64,000 nt of DNA from Pseudisothecium myosuroides (Eukaryota; Streptophyta; Bryopsida; Hypnales; Lembophyllaceae): NCBI GenBank assembly GCA_951799445.1, contig OX637287.1, positions 5,456,001 to 5,520,000 on the forward strand, given 5' to 3'. Under the pieces are notes generated by a model, which saw nothing but the letters and a program-made list of their open reading frames with translations, did not search any database and was not told the DNA's origin. Within the stretch, counting starts at the first letter, position 1, and every line of letters starts with the position of its first letter. Positions 23,661-34,800 of this stretch are shown here, in pieces. The position numbers were made by a program, and so were the translations under genes.

Positions 23661-24660
23661 TAGGTGGCCTTCTAGTGTAATTTGGAGTTTGTGGTGAAGG
23701 CATATTGGCAGCACGGTCTCCACTTTCATACGCCACGGCATTCTTATTTGCACTTGATTGATTCTGTTCTCGTTTGCTGAAATTTAATCACGGGTGGGAG
23801 TATTGAGTAGCTTGCAATCCATATTCTATCGTGCTGGGCGTAAAGCACACATAATTGATTTTGTTGCAACTGAAGGTGCTGGTGACGCCATTTTCCTATC
23901 GTGTCTTTGCATTCTCTGAATTGTCTTGGTCTCCGGGTTTAGGTGTGCAGGAGAGGCCTTTGGTTCGGGATATTGAGGAAGGTGCTACAGAGGAGGCCCA
24001 CATTGTCATGGCCGAAAGTGAAATGGCCTCACTACCTCCGGTAAGCCGCCAAGGATTACTGCTAGATCCCGTGTCGATAATAGATGACTTTCCAGATAGA
24101 GGAGTGTTTTCTTCTAAGGACTCTTCATGCACCTCAATAGGGGAGAATCTGCTAGAGGAGATAAACTCATCTCCTCCTCATAGCATAGAGTTCTGCACTA
24201 GTGATCGCATGGACTTAGAGGTCACATCCAGCCTTGCATTGGATGATGACATATTGATTGATTATTGTGGTCATTATATGCCTTTCAGCGAGAGGTGCAC
24301 ATGTGGTCTTTGAGGTGGTCCAACAATCCAATGCAAATGCTTGTAGATTTGGATTATGATCATTAATATTTGTAATTATCTATTGGATCACTCATCTCCC
24401 GTGTCAACATGCCTATATATTCCAAACTTCTACACGTATTTGATTGGGATGCATAATCGAGTTCTAATGTCTACTACTCTGTTTTGGTTCAGACATATAT
24501 AGAGACACATGTAGGATCTTTGTCAAAGACACCTACTCCTACAGTTACAGATGGTGTTCCACAACAGCCAGTCCAGTTCCCGTCCATCAATGACTTGGAG
24601 GAAGACAAGAACTCGGGATCGGGTGGCGAGTTGATGGAGGACGACATAAGGAAGTCTCAG

Positions 24661-25151
24661 AGAATGGATATTGTTTCCATTATTGCGAGCTTGAAGTTGA
24701 CATCATCATATCAGTCCATGATGAAAATCCCCTTATGTCAAATGATACCCATGCTAATGGTTAGGCCTACTTTAGATTGTGACCTTGTGCAGCTTGAGAA
24801 CCACTTCGCATAGGAATATGAAGAAGGTGCCAGAGTCTTCTATGTGTCCATTGCAGACGAGCAAGGGCAGACTGGCGTGTTCTCGGAGGCAGAGAAAACA
24901 GAGTGGGATCCGCTGTGGAACCAAGTGAATGACAAATTCAATGCCCACCTCAGTGCCCACACTGCGCTCAGGCATCTTGTGGACCACAAATTCTATGTTT
25001 GCGACGGCAATCATAGGAGAATAGCTTGGATGAATCACATTAAGCGCAAGCACTCTGCCAACATTGATTGGCACTATGCTGTAGACTCTATTGTTCTAGA
25101 CACGAGGAGTCAAATCAGCACTACTATGCAAGCTATGCACGACATTAACCA
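24661..25151 (+). other. ParB-like domain segment
   Basis: The conceptual frame reads RMDIVSIIASLK, IPLCQMIPMLMVRPTLDCD, an amber codon at 24,811, then FYVSIADEQGQTG and finally HKFYVCDGNHRRIAWMNHIK. In ParB N-terminal domains, a strand with an R-containing segment and a later V-x-DG-x-HR motif bind CTP or form the nuclease-like fold. The spacing here is longer than in classical ParB because of a ~50-residue insertion, so function cannot be deduced. Confidence 0.5.
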
Positions 25152-26412
25152 GTAAGTTCTTAATCAACTCTAGAAGGTGGACTTGTCGATTTTCGTAGTC
25201 ATTGTCGGTTACATATGAAATCTAACGACCTTGTGACCTAAATGTTGTGCAGGCAAACCGAAAATTCGCACGTCAAGACCAACCTCGTGCACACGCTATA
25301 CGGAGTGCAAAAGTATGGTCTCATGGATCTTGAGAAGTTTCACGAGCTTTTGAGCACCGAGGAAATTAAATATTGCAAAAATACTGCACACAAAACATGG
25401 TACTCAATGCCCCTCGAAGTCTTCACGACATTCATCTTCAAGGTATGAAGTTTAATTTTGTTTCTAATTTCCTATACTTGCATTGATCTATACATCAATC
25501 AAGAATAATTTAAATTCTAATTCATTGTTTGGCCCATACCAGCAAGAGATTTCAGAGTTGGCGGACCTTGCTATACGAAAGTATCACGAGGATACTCCAA
25601 AAGACGACGTCACCCCGGATGGTGTTACTGCAGCTATGAGGAAATCCATCAAAGATTCCACAGCAGATGTCATTTTGACAGAAGATGTCAAAGATCACCT
25701 CCGTGGCGGCTCTACACTTAGGTCCGGAGTTCGTACAAGAGGTAATGTTTTATTCCGCATGCCCTTGGGGTAGTGGTAGGGCATTCAACTTTCAGTATAT
25801 TATCTAATTCCACATGTCTGTGATCTTACAGATTGAGCGGCATTGGAGTCTTTTCACGGTTCCGGAGTTAACCCTTGACAAGCTGCAGATTATATCATCT
25901 GCCATTGTGTCCTCTCCCCACAAGGTGAAATGGCTAAAGCCGATGAATGCATCTCCTCCTACAAGAGAAGCTCGCAAAATGCCAGCCCGTCTGATGAACG
26001 AGGACAAACTGTTGTTGTTCCTGGCAAAGGCTGTTTGGTATGCTGGGGTAAGGATATCTTCATTTCTCTTTCAATTTTAGTTGTTAGGCTAGTATTCTTA
26101 TTCATTTGTGAGCTTATAATTTTTTGGGATTTGCAAATATTGCTTGATTCATTGCCATGTACCATGCACATTGCAGCTAGAGGATGAAGCTGTGACACTC
26201 TTTGAAACCATTCGGAAGGGCAAAAATATTCCGATAAATATGGATGTAGAGGCGGAGCCGCAAACGCTACCAGAATATTTGGAGGAATGGAGAATGAAAC
26301 TATGGGATATAGCCTACACTGGCGCGTTCAAGGAAAATGATTACTTCAAGAAGTTTGATACTTTTATTGAGTTTCGAGGAACTGCCCTCGCAGTGAAGCG
26401 ACTGCTCTACAT

Positions 26413-27184
26413 GTACTATATTTGTAATTTGATCGTCAATATTATCAATTGCGTACAGCCTCCATAGAGGGCACTTCATTCAACCAATTGATCAATTGTT
26501 TGAAATAAGTGAGCACATAAATTGAATTTGGGACCTTCATGTTCCGCATTCTCAGTACCATGGAATGCAATTCGGTGTTACCATCAATGAGAGGCAGCCT
26601 CAAGATCGTTAACTTTTGCAGGTTTAAAAAGAGTATGTTTAAATGAGAGTCCTCCCTAAAGCCCCAAATTAGAGCCCTACGGTAAGGAGAGGCAGATTTT
26701 GCTCCATTCACCAAATATGAGGGATTGAAATCAACTTCGAGATTCTAGGGGAGGACTGGAAAGTTGCATGGTGTCCACCTATAGAACACTATAAAGAGAG
26801 TCTCAGCACCAAGACCGTCTTCCATGGGGTTACCTCGTACATTACTTCATTGATTTATAGGGTACTACATTTAGTCGCTGAAATTTCAAGTTGGGATTTG
26901 GATATATGATTTGTTAGAGACCACGCAATCTATGCAAGTATCTCGGTACCGAGACGCCTTCTACGGGCGCTCACCACTTCTCATAATTCTTCAAAATAGT
27001 TTTGGCCATTGTATGTCGTGACCCGGAGGCCGCAATGATCCATGAGGTTTAGGATCAATGTTAAAACCTTGGTACTGAGAGGGTGTCCAAGGGGGGGCTT
27101 CTCATGCATGGAATTATGCATGAAATTTGGTATTAAATTTTCAAATATATGAATTCTCATGCTTGTTGAAAATGACAATTTCAG
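26413..27184 (+). other. Intron of the ParB-methyltransferase relic with two palindrome units
   Basis: Donor GTACTA after CTCTACAT and acceptor TTTCAG join as L-Y-M-Y-I-K in frame. Units of the GTCTCGG/CCGAGAC family occur at about 26,799 and 26,940. The same repeat family is therefore in the introns of this relic, in the MULE intron, and in the array at 15-23.7 kb. Confidence 0.6.
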
Positions 27185-29027
27185 GTACATAAAGTTCGAA
27201 TTATATGACAAGAAGGCGATAATGAAGGCGGACTTACCACCGATCCTTACGACATGGTTGGACAGATCGTTGGACGACTGCATGTTTTCGTCTTCCCAGA
27301 TGCACCTTTGGCCCTCTCCGCATTTACAGGCATGTCCATGGTACCTCGAGTGCAACTTCGGCACCACTCCGCCTCAAGAGGAGGCCCTATTCAAGAGACT
27401 AAAGGAAACCTCCGACCACGAGCCAGAGTTTGATGAATTTGCAGGACTTGATCCCGAGGCTCGAGCTAAAGTAATTGCGAAAAGGGATGCGTCTAACAAG
27501 AAGAAGGAGGAGAAAATGGAAGAGGCCAAGAAGAAGGTAGAAGACACCAAGAAGAAGCGTATGGCAACGAAGGCGGAGAAGGAGGAAGAGAAGGCCATCA
27601 AGAAGGGGATTAAGCGGAAGGGCGAGATGCCCTTACTTGAAGCAGCTACAAGTGCAGCAGAGGTGAAGGATACTTCGTCCGGTTTCTCACTCACGTAGGA
27701 GCGACTAGTGCACGGTTTGACACTGACTGCTCAGAACATCGACCCCGTCCCCGACGTCGATGAGTGCATCTTGAACTTCTCTTTGAATAATCTCATGGAT
27801 CATGTGAAGGAGCATAAGAAGGTCGAGGCCTTCTTGGCCATGGTAAGTTCACTAGATTTTGTCATTGCTTCGTCTTTCTATGATTCGCTTTCCGATTTCA
27901 GTTCACCATTAGGGAACTTCTTCTGGATCTTACATGTGGTCCACATCCTCAATGTGAGTAACTGAAACTCATAATCATTCTAATATTCTTTTCAATGCAT
28001 GTCCTTGGTATCATTCCAACGACAAGGATCGCTTCTTCGATGGTAAAGTAAGCACACAATCTGTTGTCGACATGATCATTGTCGACATGCCGGAAGGCCT
28101 CCATGTGCCTACCATTTTTGCACCGCCAGCACCTATCCCCAAGTGGAATGAGTTGAACCAGGATTGGCTCCTAGCCGTGTTTGATCTAGCCCAAGAGTAC
28201 CTGCATGACAAAGGCGGGATGCTTAAGATTTACCCTAGCCTTTCTAGAATGCACCGAAGCAAGCTCAAGGGCTTACTTGAAGAATATAAGTTCCGGATAC
28301 TCAATACTTACTTCAGCAACAACCACCTCCATCTTACATTAGCACTAGATCCAACTAAAACGGTAAAAAAGCTTATCCATCTTATTTGTTCAACTTTTGC
28401 TTGTTTTCTTCATGTACGAGATTCTAACTTACAATCTTCTGCAGACAAAGCGCTTCTCCATCTCGTTGTTGGTCAAAGACAGTGGCCCAAAGACTCCATC
28501 AGATTTCCCATTCCAGTTTGTTCCATCCCATCACGCAGTTGGGGTCACCGTGGGCAAGGACGACATCCTCACCAACCTCTGCTTCAAAGAAGACTTGACC
28601 ATGAACGGGGACATACCTTGGCGAGGCCCTCGGAAGAAGGCCTGATAATTCATGCAGATGTTAGTAGAGGCCTTGACGGAACCGGGAGACGTTGTCGTCG
28701 ACTGCATAGCGGCCACAAGTATTTTTCATTCATTGTTTACTTCAGGATCATCAGTACTGCGCCTAAAACCTCATATTTCCATGTTGTTTTCTAATATTTC
28801 CTGGACATGATTGCAGGATCCACTATTCAAGCCTGCCGCGCCACGCGTTGTCATATATTGGCTTTTGAGGAGGACAAGGCTATCTTCAATGCCCTTATCG
28901 CTCCAAGCATGCGCACAACTATACTAGTTTGCCCACCACCGCCACAACCAGAGCTAGACATTGTGGACTTGGCCGAGGAGGAGGACATACCTACGCAGCC
29001 CGTCAAGAAGACATCTCAATTCAATAA

Positions 29028-29575
29028 GTAAGTTTTACTTTGATGTACTTGTTTGTTCACTATGATTCACCAAACTCTCTTGTATTCTTATAATTTTTTA
29101 GCTGTGTGGGAGCACGGAAACTTAGAATAAAGGAAGATAGCATAGAAATAGGTTAGGAGTTAGTTAAAAATTTCAAAACTTTGGTAAGAAATAAGAAATT
29201 AGATCCGGATACAGATAGATTCCGGATAGTTAGAATCCGAGATTTCAGATCCTTTAAACCGGATTCTTTCGAGAGCAGGAACAGATCTTAAATCCGAGTT
29301 AGGTCGGATCGGAACGAGCTACAGAATAGGTATCCGACCTACGCTGCTAGGGAACCGTTACGGGAACGGACCTCTTTCCGTTCGCCAAGGGGAACGGTTG
29401 GCAGCTCGATTAGTACTTAAACCTTCGCCAGACCTAATCTTCCTCATTCTTCACTTTGCTGATTGTCTTGCGCACTTAGCTGAGAGAAAGAGTGGTGAGT
29501 TAGAGATCGCGACAGGGAGAGACGGGTGAGGTCGGTGCCGATTGCACCGGATTTAGTAGTCGGTGTCGGTGAACT
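29028..29575 (+). other. 5' region of the CCGGA-rich element
   Basis: After the last splice donor of the methyltransferase relic an acceptor-like TTTTTTAG lies at about 29,102. Beyond it the sequence changes in character, becoming rich in TCCGGAT-like words. This part probably is the untranslated leader of the following gag-like frame. No direct terminal repeat was found to mark the element boundary. Confidence 0.4.
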
Positions 29576-31477
29576 ATGGCGGAGTCCAGCAAACCGGTAG
29601 CGCGCCGACCTTCTGTCACAGCTCGGATAGTTAGACCGGCTATTCCCACCGACCCAACGCACCGGAAGGAATTAAAGACAGATCTGACCCGGATGGGGTG
29701 CGTAGGTTTGATCCACCGACCGTGGAATGTTAAGGACACGGAGATGCTGGAGCAGCTGATCTCAGGGGTCCCAAATCAATTCGAGTTGACTGTAAGAGGC
29801 CAACCCGGAGCATGGACGGCGGATGTATGGGCTGACGTATACGGGTTTGAGAAGAACGGTTCCGGATTAGGTTCTCGGGTAGAGACGTACGGGATTGGGA
29901 AGTTTCGTAATCCAGTTACCACTAAGGACGGATACCCAGTGAGTGACTGTAAGGACGCTAGGCAGAAACGGGTGTTGGAATTTTTGATTCCGATCATGTA
30001 TCCGGAAAAGCCCACCCGAGTTACGGTTACGGTGGCCAACACTATCTTTGGGGCTTTAGAAGATAAGGTAGTCCATTGGGGGAAAGTCCTAGCCGTTATA
30101 GTAAAGAAACTTGTGTCGCACGTAGGGAAGGGGAAGCCGAGTCTTCTCAGTCTGTACCTGTTTCACCTGTACCACCATCAGGAGGTGCTGACTAGTGAAG
30201 AGGTGGTGATTTACAACACCGGATTGGAAATAGTAAAGTACGGTCTCACGCACGAAATTCCACCGGATACTCCAATCGAGGGAGAAGAGGAGGAAGAAGA
30301 AGAAGACGAGGACGAGGAAGAAGAAACGCAGCAGCAAGACCTGGTCGACAAACGGGAGAAGAGAAGGAAGTCGACCAATCCGAACTCGAGAGTGGAACAG
30401 TTGACCCCGGAAAAAGGAGAGCCGAGTCAACCCCCGGAACCGGAAATGCAGTCGGACTTCTTCGACGCCGGAACGCAATGGATGGAGGAGGCCAAGCACA
30501 TGTATTTCGAGATGTCAGACATGATCCTGGGGATTGCTGCGGAGCTGAAGGTGGAGCCGGAAGATATCATAAATCAGATCCGGAAACTACCAAGCCCGGA
30601 TCTGATTCGTGAGAAGGACAAGCAAATCAAGAGCTTGGAGAAGGAAAGGGATGACCTGTTAGGTCGGGTGAACTGGTCGGATACGGATGCCGCAGTTGCA
30701 CGGCAGAAGGAGACGGAAGCTCTCCAACTCGTCCACAATTTGACCGCGTTGGTGGAGCAGCCCGCAGAAGCTGTTGTCAAATCCCGACTCTTCAGCAATC
30801 AGCTGAGTGGCATAGGCCACTTATCCGGGTCCAAGGTGGTAACGATCTTGGTGGACTTCCAAGCCTGGATGGAAGGTATTTTGAAGGAGATGGCGCAACT
30901 GTTGGGGCACCTCGACCCGAACAAGCCCTTGGACTTCACCCACTTTCCGAAGCTGCCCAATGTCGACTTGTTGAAGACGCCCCAGAAGCCGGGGCAAGGG
31001 ATCGGTCTACCGGCATCTCCAAGACCTACTCCAGGTTAGGCACAGATCCAGACAAAGACCACTAAGTTCGGCCAGACGAGGAGTATCCAGTCAATTCCGG
31101 TAGTAACAGGGAGTACCGTTCCGACATCTGGAACATCCGTCTAGAGCAATTTAATCCACCGGATGGGGGCCTTGTCAAACCCAGCTCGGACCAATCCGGT
31201 CGACTTTACTCATATGCAGAAGGCATCGCCCAAGAAGAATACAACACCGATTCAGCTGGACGATTCACCCGAGAGAGAGACCAAAGTGGAGATGATCTAG
31301 GAGTCTGAGAAGGGGGAATTCACTTCCGGGGACGAGACGGCTTTAGATGACGACCCGCCGCCGATCAAGCGGAAGATTCCGACCCGGGCTGCAACGAAGT
31401 CCACTCCACCGAAAGGAAGCAGGAAACCTCCTGCAGGGCCGAGTAGTAGCTCGAAGAAATCAAAGCAAGGAAAGTAG
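29576..31477 (+). pseudogene. Gag-like frame of an unclassified CCGGA-rich element
   Basis: An ATG at 29,576 opens 487 codons to a TAG at 31,037. The same frame stays open for a further 146 codons with only two more ambers (31,142 and 31,298), up to a final TAG at 31,475, giving 633 codons in all. Visible parts are a basic N-terminus, a globular region with W-rich segments (WADVYGFEKNGSGLG), an acidic run of Glu/Asp at about residues 235-255, a coiled coil (KDKQIKSLEKERDDLLGRV), and a basic, Pro/Ser-rich tail (KRKIPTRAATKS, SSSKKSKQGK). The layout is gag-like, but no zinc knuckle, protease or polymerase was found. Codons such as CCG-GA are unusually frequent. Family not recognised. Confidence 0.55.
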
Positions 31478-32435
31478 TTAGTATATTTGCAGTATTAGGA
31501 TTTTTAATCTGGAGCGGATTTTTTGTGCGTGGGGCCCGGTTCCGGATTCTTAGGAGTAGTTGACTTTGAACTTTTCGGATATTACGGTTGGTTACTGATT
31601 GGTCACCTGGATTTTCAGGTGTTCTTTTTTTGGCTTTTTGTTTGGGCTTTTTAAGTGGAGGGCAGCTTGTTGCCCTTTCATTCCAGCCTTGCCCATTTTG
31701 TGTGCATTTGATTATGTTCATATTCTCTTTTCTCTAATCTGAGCCACTAAGTGGACATTCGGATTTCTGGCTATGTGCGTTTTCTTAAGTCATTTATGAA
31801 TGGTGAAAGTGTGAGAGAAGGCGGATGAAGGGGAATCCGGGTTGAGAATTAGTTGGACCTGATTTGAGCAAGTAAGTTTGTGAGGAAACTTTACTAGACT
31901 TGTGAGTAAGGACTTGTGCGTGGTACCTTTAAATTGCTGTAACGGTGATCCGGTTCTAAGGAGTGGTGCGGATGCGAGTCCGGAATCCAGGGAGGGTTCC
32001 GAGCGGAGATAAGCGACCGCCAGCGAAAAATCCCCATTCACCGGAAGGTCTGCCAACCATAGGATCAGTCTGGTAGATAGATGCACGAATCTTTTTTCAG
32101 TCCCGGCTGCCTTGATCTGTCGTTGTAGTAAAAGTGGGAGGATGCAATTCTGAGTGACCTGTTTTTCGAGCAAGCTACCCGGGGAATTGTGAGGATTATT
32201 ACTTTCTCTATTCTACAATAAAAACTCGGTTAGGATTGTTTTGTGTGAAGTTTTGTGCAGAGAAATAGATGTCTATGAGTGGTGTGTTCCTACCCCTCTA
32301 AAGATCAAATGCGGACACCCTGAAGGTAAAACAAGGGAATAGAAAACCAGTTGAAATTAAGAAGTGAAACCCGGAATCCGGATCAAACCGGAAACCGGAA
32401 AGGGATAGATCCGGATTGGGATCCGGAAGACTATT
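31478..32435 (+). other. Non-coding spacer inside the CCGGA-rich element
   Basis: No protein-like frame was seen. TCCGGA words continue to be frequent, so this stretch belongs to the same element as the frames on either side. Confidence 0.45.
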
Positions 32436-32885
32436 GTGTCAGAAATAGGAAAAGAAAGAGGTGTTGCTTGGGGTTTTGTTGTTTTGATTACAACCCGGAT
32501 ACTCCTCAACTTGCTGAAACATACTAGAATCTCCTGGGATGATATTTCGTGTTATCTTATCATCTTTTTGGTGTTAAGGATACTTACGCCTAGATTGCGC
32601 GTACGACAGGCTGGACTGTGTAGGAAAGCCAAAGAATTGAAGTGTTGTTAGACCGTTCCTTTCTTCGCGAATCCAGCTTTTTTTCCTAGCCCTCCTAAAG
32701 CATTTCAGCTACCTGTGTACGTTGAGGCTATTTGTAGGGATTTTGTGACCCGGAATCCAAGACCCACTTCTAGGGCCTATTCGGTAGATCCTCGTGTGCT
32801 TCGTTTTATAGATGATTGTGCCGTGGAGTCAGACTTGTAGACATCAGATAGTGAGGAAAGTTCGACTTCCGACTTGTGTATGTAA
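32436..32885 (+). pseudogene. Small frame with two hydrophobic segments
   Basis: The frame from 32,436 reads about 150 codons to a TAA at 32,883, interrupted only by two TAG codons (32,649 and 32,838). Residues ~10-27 (VAWGFVVLITTRILLNLL) and ~40-52 (CYLIIFLVLRIL) could span a membrane. The tail contains SVDPRVLRFIDDCAVESD and a Ser/Glu-rich end. As in the gag-like frame, both stops can be explained by CAG to TAG. The first codon shown is a TTG/GTG-type start region, so the true start is uncertain. No family recognised. Confidence 0.35.
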
Positions 32886-33199
32886 AGTATTGATATCTGG
32901 CACTATGCATAGATGACAGGCATGTACTTCATTTCCAGTATAATTATTTTCTATTGTATTTATATTTGAGGTTTCCTTCGGGATCTACATGCACTATGAA
33001 AACCAAATTTTCTTGTCGTGCAAGCTTCACCACAATCACTCCTCTTTTACATGACATTAAATCCTCATTGTTGTTGTCTAATAATAAAGATACTCTAGAA
33101 TTCTTTATGCTATCTATGATTCTATGCAGCCTAGTGCCCCAGTGCGGGAAAAAGGTTAGCCTGCCAGCGCGATCATTTGGACGGGTGGGTTGGCCAAAT

Positions 33200-34795
33200 G
33201 CACCTGCCAAATCCTTGAAGACTGCCCCCCCGTACCTTGTTCAAGGGGGCGCCCGCCTCCCAAGTGAAACCCCTACCTACACCACCTTCTCAGTCTAAGT
33301 GATGGGATGGGCCCCCCGCTAGATGGATGTGGTATTCCTTCCACGCTGCCCACCTCAACGGGGTGGACAGACCCTCCTCCCTACCAACCTAGAGGAGCTA
33401 GACAGCACTTCCCCCAGATCAGACTGAGGTTCTCGCTGTCTGCCCTCCTTGCCCTTCCCAATGGGCTGGGCAGCTAGCCCACCCTGGCCAACTTGGGTGG
33501 CTTGATCCCCTCCCACCTTGCCCGCCTTCAGTGGCTGGGCAGCCACACAACCTTGCCTTGCTAGAGGGGGTGGTTAGCTCGGACTCCCTTCCCTACCTTA
33601 TTCGAGGGTCTGAGTAGCTTAGAATGCGTGCTCGGCCCTATTTGAGGGGCAGGGCAATCCGACCACCCTAAACTGCCCAGCTCGAGGGGCTGGCCTACCC
33701 GGCCAACCCAGCTTGCCTAGCCCAGTTGGGGGTGGCCTACCCTGCTCAGCTCGAGGGCTTACGGCAACTAGCCTTTGGGCCTTACTAAGCTCCTCGAGTT
33801 GGGCTGGGCTGGGCAACTAAGGTAGCCTGCTCTGCCCAACTCGAGGAGAGCGGAGCTCGGCCTCCCTACTCTACTCAACTGGCGAGGCTGGGCAGCCCGG
33901 CCTCCTTGCTCAGTCCAAGTGGAGGGGATGGGCAGCTCGGCCTCCCTGCCTAGCCAAACTGGAGGGGCTGGGCAATCCAACCTCCCTGCCTAGCCTAACT
34001 CGAGGGGCTAGGTAGCCTGGCCTCCCTATCCTATTCAACTCAAGGAGTTGGGCAGCCCAACCTTTGTGCCCTACACTGCCCAGCTCCACTCGAGAGGTTA
34101 GACAACCCGGCCTTGCTGCCCTGCCCAAGTCTAGGGGCTGTGCAGCCCGGCTTCCGTGCCCTGCACTGCCCAGCCCAACTCGAGAGGTTGGACAGCCCAG
34201 CCTCCCTGTCCTACACTACCCAGTCCAACTCGAGAGGCTGGACAGCCCCGCTTCGCTGCCCCGCCCAATTAGAGGGGCTGGGCAGCCCGGCCTCTTTGTC
34301 TTGCACTGCCCATCCTAACTGAAGAGGCTGGGCAGCCCGGCCTCCCTGTTCTACACTGCCTAGCCCAACTCGAGAGGTTGGGCAGCTCGGCCTCCCTGTC
34401 CTACACTGCCTAGCCCAACTCGAGAGGTTGGGCAGACCAGCCTCCCTGTCCTACACTACCCAGCCCAACTCGAGAGGCTGGGCAGCCCGGCCTCCCTGCC
34501 CAGACCAACTCGAGAGGTTGGACAGCCCAGCCTCCCTATCCTATACTACCCAGCCCAACTCGAGAAGCTGGGCAGCCTGGCCTCCCTGCCCAGACCAACT
34601 CAAGGGGCTGGGCAGCTCGGCCTCCCTGCCTAGCCCATCTAGAGGGGTTGGACAGCCCGGCCTCCGTGCCCTGCCCAGTCGAACTTTAGGGGCTGGCAGC
34701 CCCTCGAGATCGCCCTACCCACCTCAATTTGAGGGATTGGCAACCTGGCCTCCATGCCCTACCCTATCGAACTTGTGGGGCTGGCAGCCCTTCAG
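33200..34795 (+). repeat. GC-rich CTCGAG minisatellite, part 1
   Basis: Irregular units of about 40-55 bp share GGGCAGCCCGGCCTCCCTG and CCCAACTCGAGAGGTTG. Order and length vary (some units contain TCCTACACTGCCCAG). The Pro/Ser-rich open frames on both strands are translations of the repeat. The array continues at 39,185 after LTR copy C. Confidence 0.85.
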
Positions 34796-34800
34796 ACCGT

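Larger units (their letters stand above)
23951..29027 (+). pseudogene. Multi-exon relic: ParB-like domain fused to amino-DNA-methyltransferase-like domain
   Basis: About eleven exons can be traced: 23,951-24,313, 24,493-25,151, 25,253-25,442, 25,543-25,741, 25,832-26,047, 26,177-26,412, 27,185-27,842, 27,902-27,953, ~28,027-28,362, 28,445-28,718 and 28,817-29,027. Most have clean GT-AG sites and matching phases. The second holds FYVCDGNHRRIAWMNHI, the DGxHR core of ParB/Srx domains (25,003-25,020). Exon 7 has a Lys/Glu coiled linker. The last exons read DMIIVDMPEG, then a GGMLKIY strand, then LTEPGDVVVDCIAAT joined to STIQACRATRCHILAFEEDK. This resembles motif IV before motif I of beta-class N4/N6 DNA methyltransferases. 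Both key motifs look damaged (DMPE for DPPY; ATRS for the Gly-rich loop). In-frame stops lie at 24,811, 27,696 and 28,643-28,648, with phase problems at 25,741/25,832 and 27,953/28,027. Confidence 0.6.
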
